From Odobenus rosmarus divergens (taxonomy: Eukaryota; Chordata; Mammalia; Carnivora; Odobenidae), in assembly GCF_000321225.1 (NCBI RefSeq), contig NW_004451670.1:527154-591153 (forward strand): a stretch of 64,000 nucleotides of DNA. The letters are read 5' to 3'. Position numbers and translations under genes: made by a program. Of this stretch, positions 11,701-22,938 are shown in pieces. Each line of letters starts with the position of its first letter. Position 1 is the stretch's first letter. The notes beneath the pieces were generated by a model. That model saw nothing but the letters and a program-made list of their open reading frames with translations. It ran no database searches and was not told the DNA's origin.

Positions 11701-12620
11701 CGTATATGTACTAAAAATCTTAAAAACAACCCAATAAAAAATAGGCAAAATAATTGACTAGAACCTTTACAAAAGATATGAATGGCCACCAGCATGGGAA
11801 AAGATTAGAATTAATAAAAGAAAGCAGATTAAAGTTGTCACCAGATACAAACATAATAGTATGGCAACTGTTGACAAGGAAGTGAGGTCACTGAATTTCA
11901 TTACGGATCATAAAGTAGTATATATATTTTGGAGAACTAATGGCAGTTTCAAAACCTATGAACTAGCAATTCTACCTCTAGCCAAGAAAAATGAAAACAC
12001 AAATCTGTAAAATGACCTATAGGCATATGTTTTATAGAAGCTTTAATCATGATAGTTTTTAACAAATCTCAAAACAATGTAAATGGCCATCCACAATGAG
12101 TGAATAGACTAATTGTAGTATGTCCAAACATTGGAAAGTACTCAACAACGATGACAAAAATGTACTCTGTGATTTTATTTAGGGGCGCCTGGGTGCTTCA
12201 GTCGGTTAAGCGTCCACCTTCCACTCAGGTCCTGACCCCAGGGTCCTGGGGTGGAATCCCACAGCGGGGAGCCTGCTTCTCCCTCTGCCTGCCTCTCCCC
12301 CTGCTTGTGCTCTCTTGCTCTCTCTGACAAATAAATAAATAAAATATTTTAAAAAGTGTTATGATTCTATTTATATGAAATTCCAGAACAGACCAAATAA
12401 TCTATGGTGAAAGAACACAGACCAGGGATGGCCAGGAATTAAAGATGGGGGTGGAACACTGAATAAAAAGGGCCTTAAAAGAAGTTTTGTGAGTTGATAG
12501 AAATATTCTGCATCTTGGCTGGGGAGTTACATGGTTGTGTATATTACACACTTAAAATGGGTACATTTTAATGAATATAAACTATATGGTATAAATGTCG
12601 ATTTGAAATTTAAAAGGAAA
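11701..12620 (+). mobile_element. L1M 3' end, sense, split by a can-SINE
   Basis: Decayed ORF2 C-terminus and 3' UTR. The order is AAAAACAACCCAATAAAAAA near 11723, GAATGGCCACCAGCATGG near 11779, the CTAGCAATTCTACCTCTAG stretch near 11962, and the AAATGGCCATCCACAATGAG stretch near 12079. After the SINE come GATTCTATTTATATGAAATT at 12363 and a 3' UTR ending near 12620. The SINE at 12182-12361 interrupts it cleanly, so the L1 is older. No frame survives. Confidence 0.75.
12182..12361 (+). mobile_element. can-SINE, young type, with TSD
   Basis: Head GGGGCGCCTGGGTG, CT-rich middle and AATAAATAAATAAAAT tail. TSDs TGATTTTATTTA (12170-12181) and TGATTCTATTTA (12362-12373). Inserted into the older L1M 3' end. 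Confidence 0.95.
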
Positions 12621-12868
12621 AATTCAAGGGACTATTTTAAAATGAATTACATTTTCAGTTTTACACTGTGGCGTACTTATATTAGAAATAAATAATTCCT
12701 TGCATTATGAATATTGAACAATTAGATAGAACCTAACAGTTTTTCTGTTTGTAAAGCAAATGCTGCAATTGAGTTACAAGAAAGTCAAAGATGCACGTTT
12801 GCTACTTAAAAAAGAAGCATATAATTTTGAAGCCTCTAAGAGTAAAAGGCGAATAAATGACACTCTTT
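12621..12868. other. Unassigned sequence
   Basis: I recognise nothing here. Confidence 0.5.
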
Positions 12869-12998
12869 AGAACAGGGAGAAGGAGAAGCAGGTTTTCCGC
12901 CAAGCAGGGAGCCTGGTGTGGGGCTCAGTCCTGGGACCCTGGGGCCATGACCTGAGCCGAAGGCAGAGGCTTAACGACTGAGCCACCCAGGTGCCCCT
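12869..12998 (-). mobile_element. can-SINE, antisense, lacking tail
   Basis: The head complement GAGCCACCCAGGTGCCCC ends near 12998, and the body runs back to the GGGAGAAGGAGAAGCAGG part. The CT-rich 3' half and A-tail are missing, and I find no target-site duplication, so this copy has lost its 3' end. Confidence 0.85.
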
Positions 12999-13835
12999 CA
13001 AATCTCAGTCATTTTTGCAGGTAACAATCCTACACTGGAATCTTCTTAAGCCCTACTTCCCATCAACATTTTCCCACTTACAATAAAAGATTATCCTATG
13101 ATTTTTTGTGTGTGTATGTATTTGTCCTGATTTGAGAGTTTTTCTTTGACTTAGTAACTTGGTATGTTTTTCAAAGGTCAAAAGTTATATAATTCCATGG
13201 ATATGTTTTGTTTTCTAAAAATTGTTACTTTTTAAATCCTTTATATTCATTTAATTGTAGCTGTGAGTTAACACTTCACATATGTTACCATCCATATGAA
13301 ACATCTCTCTAATGTGAAATAAAAGCAGTTATACCCAATTCTCTCTCCCACTCAGCTGAAAGCATCATAGTGTAAATAAATGTCACATTAACTTTCATTT
13401 GAAAATCACAGTACTAAAGTATCTTTTGAGTTGAGAATATTCTAAAATATCTCTTGAAAGATTATTTATAAATTATATCAAGTCACTTGGAATCAACTTG
13501 AGAATTAAAAGCTGATAGTATATCACTTTTGAAAAGATTAACAGTAAATCTTTGCAAAGCCAAAGACCCAAGCTTAAGGAGTAATAAATGTAAGGTGGGG
13601 GGAAGTGCAAATAAGTTGTAAGAATCAAAACTTGCTACAGTAATAATTGCCTATGGAATACAATAATTTCTTGTAAAAGTGTCATATTTATTTTATGTAG
13701 ACTATTATATATTTTTCTTTCATTTGCAGTTTAAATGATACTAATAATAGCTACCACTTTTGAGAATCTGCCGTTTTCAAAATAGTTCATCAGGGTAAGT
13801 AATACTGTCCACAATATCCCTATATTCAGTTGGGG
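12999..13835. other. Unassigned AT-rich sequence
   Basis: No gene or confident repeat. Confidence 0.45.
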
Positions 13836-13886
13836 AAATTGAATGACTAGTCATTCAGACTTACTGTCTTCAATTTCCTCATCTGA
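13836..13886 (+). mobile_element. MIR fragment
   Basis: CTTCAATTTCCTCATCTGAA at about 13868 matches the MIR stretch around CAGTTTCCTCATCTG. Only the 3' half of the core is recognisable, and a minisatellite-like duplication has grown from its end. Confidence 0.45.
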
Positions 13887-13939
13887 AATATGAGGGCTGA
13901 ATATGAGGGCTATCACTGAAATATGAGGGCTATCACTGC
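13887..13939. repeat. 20-bp tandem duplication
   Basis: Two consecutive 20-bp units AATATGAGGGCTATCACTGA/C (13900-13919 and 13920-13939), preceded by a partial 13-bp unit. Confidence 0.9.
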
Positions 13940-15987
13940 TGAGTTTGTCAACAGACTAAAATCTGATGCTATATATGTTAGATTCCACTGTCTTCTTCAT
14001 CAAACCAGATGAATTCACTGTTCTTTTGAAAAGATCACCTGGTGATATTCAGTATATGTTGGTCCCTTTAGTTCTTTCATGTTACACTGCCAATCAAAGG
14101 AATTATTTAGGAACTTTTCGTTATAAATCATTTACATTTATTTTAACGGAATACATTTTAAGATGGTTTTCACAGAAATTTCCCGGTATTGATCAACAAA
14201 AAGTGTAAGGTTTTTTGCCAGTCCATGAGATTATTTGCTGTTCATAATAACAATGCCATGGTGCCTATCAGGGACTCTCTAAACTGAATCCACATTATCT
14301 TAAAAGAGAGGATAAGATAGTATGTGAGAAAATGATCATGAGTCCATGAAGAAGTATTCTAGATGCCACAGAAGTGTGAAAATACAGTTGACAAACTAAT
14401 TCCTTCTCCTATAATAACTGCACAGGATAATTATAGATATTCCCAAGGCTCTTCAGAACTTGAACACATTTTTCTGAAGAAATGTTTTTATAGTTTATTT
14501 CTATGATTACATTGTCTCTATAGTATAGCCCATAAAATTTATTCCATAAACTTAGCCAAACCTTAATTCTTGTGATATTGGCTTGAGTTCTGTAACTACA
14601 TAGATTATTGTATACATACACATTGTATACATACATATATTATATGTATACATGTACATATAGTTATATAGGTAAAATTGTATTCTCAGTGAATACCTAT
14701 AAAGGAGTTACCTTTATTTTTCCCAGTTCAGAAATTTTATAGCCACTGTCATTGCCTGGCAGTCCTTGTATTTTAGTCTCCATTATTAAGTAAACCCCTT
14801 AAAGTTGTTGCCAATCCAGGTCAGATCTAAGCTTGCCCTTGTCTCCTTAGACATAATAATTTTGATGACATTCTATTTTTCCCACTTCCTTGTGAGAGCC
14901 TAACCAAGAAGGAAAATTAGTTGAGATGAAGATGAACACTTGACCTTGCTACACATACACTTTTTTCATAATATCTCAATATGCCTTGCTGGAAAATTCA
15001 AGAATGTTAAGCCAAATTACAACAGTTGTTAGCTTTAGAAAGTTTGTAATCAAAGTTCAGGGTCAAATATTTAATTGTACCAATAAGTAATTGTGTATTT
15101 CCTTACATATTCTGTGTCTCTGAATCTGTGCTCTTATATAATTTAAATATTTAAATCCAACCGTTGTCACCAAAAGAAAGGTTATCAAAACCTAAAAACA
15201 GATTTCTGTTTTTTCCATAATGGTTACATGTTGAATTGAATGATGTTATATAAAGTTCCTGATTACATAACAGTAGTGGAGAAAGAAATGAGAATTCAGA
15301 AATCCTCCAGGAATTGCTAATACATTGGGTACATTTTCTATAAGAGAATACAGTAAGACTATTATAGAAGCATTGTTTTGACATTAAATGCAATTTGAGG
15401 GCAAAGATTGTCTATAACTTTGAGAATCACATTCAGATTCCAAAACTGATGGTCTACATCTATCACTGCTGAGTTTTTATTGCATACTCATTTATATACT
15501 TCACTGTAAAAATTTTCTAAAGTCATTTCATTCTCTGAAAATATGGTATTTATCATCAGTAGAGAAAAAAAAAAACCCAAGAAAACAGAAGGACTAGAGA
15601 AATGTTTCTCAAGAAAAGACTTTCAGTTGGAAATTAGAAAAAAAATTAGAAAATAATATTCTTCATTCTGCTAGGAGTGTTAGACTGCAGAAAGTAAGAA
15701 AATGGGTAGTAATTAAATATCTTTTTTGTTACACTGTCATCCTTTGGGCAGTTTGATTCCAAAGATGACAGTGTAATTCTAAGCTGGTCTCAAGGAGCTT
15801 TGGCTTAAAATTATAAAGAGACTTAAAAAATGATTTTTCCATTTTGTATGTAAAATTTTATATGGTATATGTATGTCATAATGATAAACCAGGCATAAAT
15901 TATTGTACAACGTATACAGAGAGGGGGCAATAAATCTATAGTAATTCAAGAAATTTATGTAATAATGGAAATATTCTAAAATCTTCA
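13940..15987. other. Unassigned AT-rich sequence
   Basis: No repeat family recognised over about 2 kb. It contains an AT-rich palindrome at 14624-14652, annotated separately. Small open frames here look random. Confidence 0.45.
14624..14652. repeat. AT-rich inverted repeat
   Basis: TGTATACATA at 14624-14633 is the exact reverse complement of TATGTATACA at 14643-14652, with a 9-base loop, inside a longer TA/CA-rich stretch. Confidence 0.85.
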
Positions 15988-16128
15988 TTACCCAATAGAG
16001 AAGCTAGTCTTATGTGGTTATTGAGCACAAAAAAAGTGGTTAGTGCAAATGAGAAACTGAATTTTTAATTTAATTTTAACTCAAGTAGTCGCATATGGCT
16101 AATGTCTACCTTATTGAATAGCATAGTT
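15988..16128 (+). mobile_element. hAT-Charlie MITE fragment (MER1/MER3 group)
   Basis: Contains ACCCAATAGAG, TTATGTGGTTATTGAGCAC, GAAACTGAATTTTTAATTTA and GTCGCATATGGCTAATG, the typical interior and right end of this nonautonomous element. The left part is missing. A second copy lies at 41458-41614. Confidence 0.65.
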
Positions 16129-16348
16129 GAAATGTGACACTTTGATTTTAAGTGTGAAGAAGTTGAAATGCAGAGCGAACTTACAAATATAGCAAAGATA
16201 GCAGAAACAACAGCAGACACCCCATCTTATCAGCTTCATGTCCCTTCTTCCTTTAAAAACAAAATTATTTATTTGAGCTCTCTTAAGGATAACAGTATGT
16301 TGCAGGTTAATCATAGATAAAAAACGAATTTTTAAAATGACCCACTGA
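16129..16348. other. Unassigned sequence
   Basis: Nothing recognised. Confidence 0.5.
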
Positions 16349-16572
16349 GGGATGCCTGGGTGGCTCAATTGGTTAAGCGTCTGCCTTCGGCTCAGGTCAT
16401 GATCCCAGGGTCTTGGGATTGAGCCCCGCATCGGGCTCCCTGCTCAGTGAGGAGCCTGCTTCTCCCTCTCCCTCTGCAGGCTGCTCCCCCTGCTTATGCA
16501 GTCATTCACACTCTCCTTCTCTCTCTGTCTCTGACAAATAAATAAAATCTTTAAAAAAAAATAAAATAAAAT
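16349..16572 (+). mobile_element. can-SINE, young type, perfect TSD
   Basis: Full-length copy with a (TAAAA)n tail. Exact 15-bp duplications AAAATGACCCACTGA at 16334-16348 and 16573-16587. The insertion point TTTT/AAAA fits L1 endonuclease priming. Confidence 0.97.
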
Positions 16573-16587
16573 AAAATGACCCACTGA

Positions 16588-16735
16588 CTCAAGGATGAAT
16601 GTGTTAGCTAACGCTACGGTGGTAATCATTTTGCAATATATTGATGTATCAAATCAACACATCATGCCCCTTAAACTTGCACAGTGCTTTATGTCAATTA
16701 TCTCACAATGCTGGAAAAAAATAAAAGAAAAAAAT
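16588..16735 (+). mobile_element. L1M 3'-terminal fragment, sense
   Basis: GCAATATATTGATGTATCAA, then TTTATGTCAATTATCTCA and an A-rich end match the 3' terminus of old L1s (usual form ATATGTCAATTATATCTCAA). Confidence 0.65.
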
Positions 16736-17189
16736 TAAGTTGGACAAAAAGACATTGAATTGTTTTTTTCACATTTTATCCTGTTGTTGTTTTTTAATGG
16801 CACATTGTCATCAGAATAACTTGAAGAGAAGGTACCAAACAAAAATCAAAGAGATTGAACTGATGTCTCTGTATCAGCATTGGACTTGGCCTCATAAGCT
16901 TGCAATTGGGGTGTATAGGTCCTCTTTATTGTGGCTTTACTTGAAATATTCAACTGTATGTAATATATTGAACCAATAACAGAAGCAATGGGAAAAGTTT
17001 CTACTGAATGGCTTAATGTACTTAGTACATATAAGATCCGTAAGGATAACTGTTTAAAAATGCAGACACTGGTTAAGATTAGAAATCCTAACTTTAGCTC
17101 AAGATTCAGTAGGCCATAGGTAGAAACTAAGAATCAACATTTAACAGTTTCATAAGTAATTCAGCTGGCAGTGTTCTATTTTAAAAATT
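16736..17189. other. Unassigned sequence
   Basis: Nothing recognised. The 79-codon open frame at 16740-16979 has no family features. Confidence 0.5.
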
Positions 17190-17370
17190 CAGCTCAGGGT
17201 TTATAGCCCAGCCTCCATATTTCTTAAGTTTGACACTTGCCTTACCTAGCTATCTGACCTGGGGCAAGATACATAATTACACCCACCAAACCCCTGTTAA
17301 CCCAACTGTGAAATGAATATAAGTTACATGGCAAAATTAGGTCAACTCAGAAGTGATGCTCATAAATTAT
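17190..17370 (+). mobile_element. MIR SINE, degraded
   Basis: CTATCTGACCTGGGGCAAG near 17250 corresponds to the MIR stretch GCTGTGTGACCTTGGGCAAG, followed by AACTGTGAAATGAATATAAG in the place of CTGTAAAATGGGG. Confidence 0.55.
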
Positions 17371-17435
17371 GGAGAAATTAAATGAGAATCTATAGTGAAT
17401 GTGGTATGTGGTAGATGTATGATAAACATTTGATA

Positions 17436-17516
17436 ATTGTTTTTAAGAGCTTTGTTGAGATATAATAGGCATAAAATAAACTGCACATGTTTAAAGTATA
17501 GAATTTGGTAATGGCT
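17436..17516 (-). mobile_element. L1M 3' UTR fragment, antisense
   Basis: TTGTTGAGATATAATAGGCA then AAATAAACTGCACATGTTTA and AAGTATAGAATTTGGTA match the complement of a common old-L1 3' end. Confidence 0.7.
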
Positions 17517-18215
17517 TAGAGATTGTTTTAAGTCACAAAGTTGGAGCAATTTTAGGGTTTGCTTCATTTGGTTTTCCTCCTCTCGTGAATGATCATCCTC
17601 AGTTGCCTGATGTCAAATGGCTTGAAAACTGCTATTTCTATATCTTGTCCTGATTTTTACTGATTTAAGGCAGGAGGGCAAACCCAGTCCCCTCTTACTC
17701 CAACTTGGCCTGAACTGGATTTCTGATTATAATTATTGCTGACCCATCTCATATGCTTATATGGCAGCAATGTCCAAGTCCTAAACATAAGGCACTAAGG
17801 AAGAATGAACAAGTATGGCAAACAGTTCTAGCGTATCAAGAGGTGTCTCCAGCTTCCCACGTTTTCTCCAGAAAATTTATTTTCCTATCCAGAATAGCTT
17901 ATACTTCCCAATTGCTCAGTGACTAGCACTCTTAACGGACGCATGTCTTTTTCCTTTGTCAAAATCAACCCCTCTCCCCAAAATTGCTAATAACATGTCA
18001 GTACCATTATCTGCTTCTTTGCCTTCTAATTACAAGTAACCATGCTCTGTTGGGTGACATCACACAGTTAATTTATCAATTCAGTGTAAGATATGTAAAA
18101 TTCTGTTGGACCTCCGACCAAGAGTTAGATCTAAAAAAAGAGATTAGGGGAAAGTGGAGAATTAATTTCAGATTTGGTTTAAATGAATGATGTTTATCAA
18201 GGTCATAAGTCTATT
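17517..18215. other. Unassigned sequence
   Basis: Nothing recognised. Confidence 0.5.
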
Positions 18216-18227
18216 CCAGGTATGTTT

Positions 18228-18433
18228 TTTTTTTTTTAAAGATTTTATTTATTTATTTATTTGAGAGAGAGACAGAGAGAATGAGAGATAGAGAGCACGA
18301 GAGGGAAGAGGGTCAGAGGGAGAAGGAGACTCCCCGCCGAGCAGGGAGCCCGATGCGGGACTCAATCCCGGGACTCCAGGATCATGACCTGAGCCGAAGG
18401 CAGTCGCTTAACCAACTGAGCCACCCAGGCGCC
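18228..18433 (-). mobile_element. can-SINE, antisense, perfect TSD
   Basis: T-run and TTTATTTATTTATTTG at the left, purine-rich middle, head complement GAGCCACCCAGGCGCCCC at the right. Exact 12-bp TSD CCAGGTATGTTT at 18216-18227 and 18434-18445. The near-consensus head suggests a fairly recent insertion. Confidence 0.97.
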
Positions 18434-18445
18434 CCAGGTATGTTT

Positions 18446-20157
18446 TATAGATCTTTCATCATGTGTATGTACATTATAAAAGTAAGCCATTGAACCACTA
18501 TTTGGAGACCTGTATTCATTTATGTGGACATAAGGGGTGTGGTGGGTTTGAGAAAGAAGAGAAGCTATCCTAAGTAGTTTTAAGTAACTGAATGCTTACT
18601 TGAAGTTTTGGTAATAATATAACATTCTAACAGACATTTAGGTAGTAGGAGAAAGGCAGTTTTTCAGTAGAAAGAGAAACCAAAAGTATGTGTTTTTAGA
18701 ATATAATCCAGGGAGGCCCAAGAAAGTTGGCACAGTTAAGAAATTCTAGTAGGGTCTTGGAGTGGAAATGAAAGAAGTTTCAGGACGGGATAAAGACAAT
18801 TAGAATGTCTACAGAACAACTTTCCTTCCTACATAATTCTGTCTAAGATCATTTATGGTCAGTAGTCAAATTTCCAAGATGAGAGAATGACTTATGGCAA
18901 ACATATACTCACACTTTTTCAGTGCTGTAGTAAGTTTATATTCAATCAAATACAGGCTATGAAACTTTATTTCCTCTTTCAAAACCATCATTACCCCTCA
19001 GCATTTTGAAGTAAAACATTCAACAATGTTTCCTAATGCTGCTTAGACCTCACTCATTCTTGTTTCTTTACAAACCTTGAAATTCTGATATTTCATGTAT
19101 CAGAGACAAATGATTCAGAAAACACTTATGGGGACAAAGATAGCACTTCTTGAAGAATTTGCTTTGAGGTTATTTTACCAAGGGCAAAGTTGCATTTAAT
19201 AGATAATAATATCCCACTTGAGGCAATGATATGATAATTAAGCTTAATCTATATCTAAATGATTGTATTTTGATCATTGTGTGATAGGAAGATTTTCCCA
19301 AACGTCCAAGACTTAATCTTAGGTCGACAAGTATTTTATGATGGCCTGATTGGTATGAATCTGAGAATGAATCTGAGAACAATAACCTGAAATTCTCAAG
19401 CAGGCATTGTGTGACCAAGAAGCAGAGCATGCAAATCTGCAGAGAAAAAAATTACTGAAGCTTATGTGCAGAGGCTAAAGGAGAAATGCAAGGGTGCTGC
19501 ATGCTACAATCTAGGTCACTGAATACTCTCCAATTCCCAAATTGGGGTGTTTGGATCTGATGAAACAGCCCTACTTTCCCTAATTATAATAAAAATAAGT
19601 CACTTATTTGTTTTATATATTTAACAAGTTTATTTGTTTATTTTACACATATTTTCAATAAGACTTCTAATTAATTCATAGTAATAATGCCCTCTCTCAT
19701 TTCCTCCAGTAATTGAAACCCTCAGTATCCTCCATTAGTTATCTGACCCCATTTCCTGCCGGACGCTCTCCCCAATGTTAGGTCCTCATTAATATCCTAC
19801 TCCCCCGAACATCATCACTGACTGTCTTCATTACTGATTCTGACACTGAATCACACTTGCTTTAGAGTATACTTTCATTCTGTTACAGGAAACTTTTGGA
19901 TCTCTTCAGCTGAATTACAAACTCTTAGAAGGCATACGATAGACTGAGATAGACTTAAAGTCCTGGAACATAACAAATTTTATATTCATATTGAGTAACA
20001 TTGAACTATGTTGATTACATGAACTACAATTGTGAATATAAGAACTAAGCGATTGGCCAGTGTTACCTTCTACTTGAGAAATGGTAGTATTTCTATTGTC
20101 AGTAGTAGCAGAGCTATTAGAAATAATATAATAATAATAGTAATATTATTATAACAG
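18446..20157. other. Unassigned AT-rich sequence
   Basis: About 1.7 kb with no recognised repeat, exon or CpG island. Confidence 0.45.
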
Positions 20158-20570
20158 TACAGTAGTCCCTTTACCAAGGTTTTGCTTGCCCTGGTTTGTT
20201 ACCCCAAGTCATCTGCAGTCCTGGACTATGTCAGAAGATCAATAGGAGCCTAACGCTATATCTCAAAGCCTACATCCTTCACCTCACCTCATCTCCTCAT
20301 ATAGGCATTGTATCATCTCACATCACCACAAAAAGAAGGGTGAGCACAGCATATTAGGGTATTTTGAGAGAGAGACCACATCAACATACATTTTGTTCCA
20401 GTATTTTGTTATAATTGTTCTATTTTATTGTTAGCTATCGATCTCTTACTGTGCCCAATTTATAAATTAAACGTTAACATAGGTATGCATGTATAGGAAA
20501 AAACATAGTATACATAGGGTTCAGGACTATCAGTGTTTTCAGGCATCTGCTGGGGGATTTCTTAAGGACC
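20158..20570 (-). mobile_element. MER2/Tigger-type DNA transposon (TcMar-Tigger)
   Basis: Begins with TACAGTAGTCCC, the Tigger-group terminal repeat abutting a TA target. The interior CATTGTATCATCTCACATCA, TTTTGAGAGAGAGACCACAT and AGGAAAAAACATAGTATACA match MER2/Tigger. The right end decays after AGGCATCTGCTGGGGG, so the second terminal repeat is lost. No transposase is encoded. Confidence 0.85.
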
Positions 20571-21307
20571 TTTTATTTTAATTTTCTCCATTTTAGCTTT
20601 TCTTATATTTAGAAACTTATAACTCCAGTGTGATATATGCATATGAGTGTGTGTATCTGTGTGTGTGACAGAGAAAGATTCAGAGACACAATGAAGAAGG
20701 TATAGATTTTGCTAAGCTCATTTTCTGAATATATCAAGGAATTGATATCTTAAGAGTCTGGTATAAAGAAAAATGAGACTGTTCACCTCCAGCTCAGTAG
20801 TTTGAATTCAGCTCAGCTCAGTATTAACTCTAAGTATGAAATATGTGTTATTTAGTTTGGCTCCAGAATAAAAATAGAACAGCTGCCCTATTCAGAGCTG
20901 AAAGCCATCCATATTCTCCAAATCAGCAGCATACTATTCATGACGAGTGTAGCTAAACACAATAGGATGCATTAAGGTTGTTTACTGTACCACCTTACTC
21001 AAGCAATACGTAAATATATTCTAAATCTTCCCAAACTATTTTTATTCAAAACAGGAATTAAACAGTTTCCATTTTGGTCATACATCAATAGTGGAATGTA
21101 TGAGTCTATGCTTTACTAAGACTTTAGAATTGGGGGCAAGACCTTATTTAAGCTGTAAAACTGTGCTGTTAAGTAGGAAGTTTTCTTTGTGGATGGAGAA
21201 CATACCTTAAAATCCAGTGTCTATTTTTTCATTTTAACTTTCTATAATTATATTATACTGAGGAATAATGCCTTGGTTCAATGTAGATGCTTCTTAATAT
21301 TTTTGTA
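20571..21307. other. Unassigned sequence
   Basis: Nothing recognised except a small interrupted GT stretch near 20645-20670. Confidence 0.5.
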
Positions 21308-21346
21308 ATGGATGGATGGATGGATGGATGGATGGATGGATGGATG
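21308..21346. repeat. (ATGG)n microsatellite
   Basis: About nine uninterrupted 4-bp units (GGATGGAT...). The HPSIHPSI repeat in the minus-strand open frame comes from this. Confidence 0.97.
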
Positions 21347-21756
21347 AAGGGTCTGTGAGCTAAACATGGAAATGGAATCCATAGTATATCCAGTTATTTT
21401 TATATAGCTTGAAAATGTATCATGAAAAGCCTGAATTATAAAGGACACAGTACTCTTAGACATGGCCTAGAAGAGAAAGCACAAATGGAGGGAGACCTCA
21501 TGCCCTTCATCCATTTCCTTCCTCTGAAAAGCCTACATTATCCTTTTCACTTTCTGTATTGAAACTAGAAGCAATATCTTTTGTACAATTCAGATTCAAC
21601 ATCTCCTTTCCTTTTGCTTCATCCTACTTCACAATCCTTTATTTAAGGCTGATTGGTCTTAAGTCAGAATGCATTGAGTATTTTCATGTGCAGAGATGTT
21701 GTATGGACACTTGATAAATGTTTACTGAAATAAATTGGATTAGTTGGTGCTATTTT
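21347..21756. other. Unassigned; possible L2 sense 3' end
   Basis: CACTTGATAAATGTTTACTG near 21709 resembles the sense 3' end of L2, directly abutting an antisense L2 fragment. The rest is unassigned. Confidence 0.35.
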
Positions 21757-21885
21757 TCATTCATTCATTTCCAAAATACTTGAGTCTAGGATACTCTTAA
21801 ACACTGTTCTTGGTGTTAGAGATACAGCAATGAACAAAACCAACAAAAATTCCTGCCTGAGCAGCTCAATAGAGAGATAATAGGT
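21757..21885 (-). mobile_element. L2 3' end, antisense
   Basis: TTCATTCATTCATTTCC, ACACTGTTCTTGGTGTTAGA and GATACAGCAATGAACAAAAC, then AATTCCTGCCTGAGCAGCTC match the complement of the L2 3' UTR in order. Confidence 0.7.
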
Positions 21886-21958
21886 AATATAGGAGAGGAA
21901 GGGTCACTGGAGAGACCAGGCCAACACTTTGGAAGGCCAGGTATTAAGAGTGATCAGC

Positions 21959-22135
21959 CTGGGTGGCTCAGATGGTTGGGCGTCTGCCTTCGGCTCAGGT
22001 CATGGTCCCGGGGTCCTGGGATCGGGTCCCGCATCGGGCTCCCTGCTCAGCGGGGAGCCTGCTTCTCCCTCTGCTTCTCTCTCTCTCTCTCTCTGTCTCT
22101 CATGAATAAATAAATAAAATCTTAAAAAAAAAAAA
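21959..22135 (+). mobile_element. can-SINE, 5' truncated, with TSD
   Basis: Starts at CTGGGTGGCTCAG, lacking the first few bases of the head. Body close to consensus, (CT)n tract and AATAAATAAATAAAAT tail. 9-bp TSD GTGATCAGC at 21950-21958 and 22136-22144. Confidence 0.93.
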
Positions 22136-22239
22136 GTGATCAGCTACAGGGATATTGAAATAAAAAGGACTCAACTTATGTAGGAATTCACTAAAGGAGT
22201 GTATCTCAGGAAGCAAAAGAATCTTAATTTCATTTTTAA

Positions 22240-22297
22240 ACAATTAGCACAGTGTTGGCCCATAGTAGGTTTTTAATAAATGTTCGTGGAATAAATC
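22240..22297 (+). mobile_element. L2 3' terminal fragment, sense
   Basis: CACAGTGTTGGCCCATAGTA and TTTTTAATAAATGTTCGTGG match the canonical L2 3' end (GGCACATAGTAGG...AATAAATGTTTGTTG). Confidence 0.75.
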
Positions 22298-22743
22298 TTA
22301 CAACACTGATTTGTGTATGCAGAGTTATACCAAATGCAAAGCCGGGGGAGGCCACTTTTACTCTGTGAGTCTAGGGCCATATTATGTCCCATAGAAAAAT
22401 TTAACCGGTGTGTGTCTGGGTCTCACAGACTGCTCTTCTTGTATGACACATATGCTGGAACCTTCTACACTAGCTTTAACATATGCTGGTTTTACCTTTA
22501 TTCCAAATATTTTTAATATGAAGAATCTGCTAGTTCTAGCTCTCAAGTCATAACACTTCTCAATTGCACTGATTTTTAGATTAAAAAAAAACACCTATGA
22601 TGATTTGGGGTCATATACCACAATTAAGGCATTAAGGTACATCAAAGGAGAGTATACTGATTACTGCTCAAAAAGAATTAGAGATATATTTTAAACCATG
22701 AATTATCAATCATGTAGATCTTATTTTAAAAATACATTTACTC
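22298..22743. other. Unassigned sequence
   Basis: Nothing recognised. Confidence 0.5.
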
Positions 22744-22938
22744 AGGAGAACCTGTGGTTAAGTGTTTGCCTTCAGCTCAGGTCATGATCCCAGGGTCCTG
22801 GGATGGAGCCCCGAATTGCGCTCCCTGCTCAGCGGGGAGTCTGCTTGTCTCTCTCCCCCTGCCCCTCCCCCCTGCTTGTGCACACTCTCTCTTTCACTGT
22901 ATCTTTCTTTCTCAAATAAATAAATAAAATCTTTAAAA
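22744..22938 (+). mobile_element. can-SINE, degraded head
   Basis: The head is eroded (AGGAGAACCTGTGGTTAAG), but CTCAGGTCATGATCCCAGGG and the later body and tail are clear. A possible imperfect TSD lies around 22727-22743 (AAATACATTTACTCA) and 22940-22957 (AAATATATGTTGACTCA). Confidence 0.9.
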
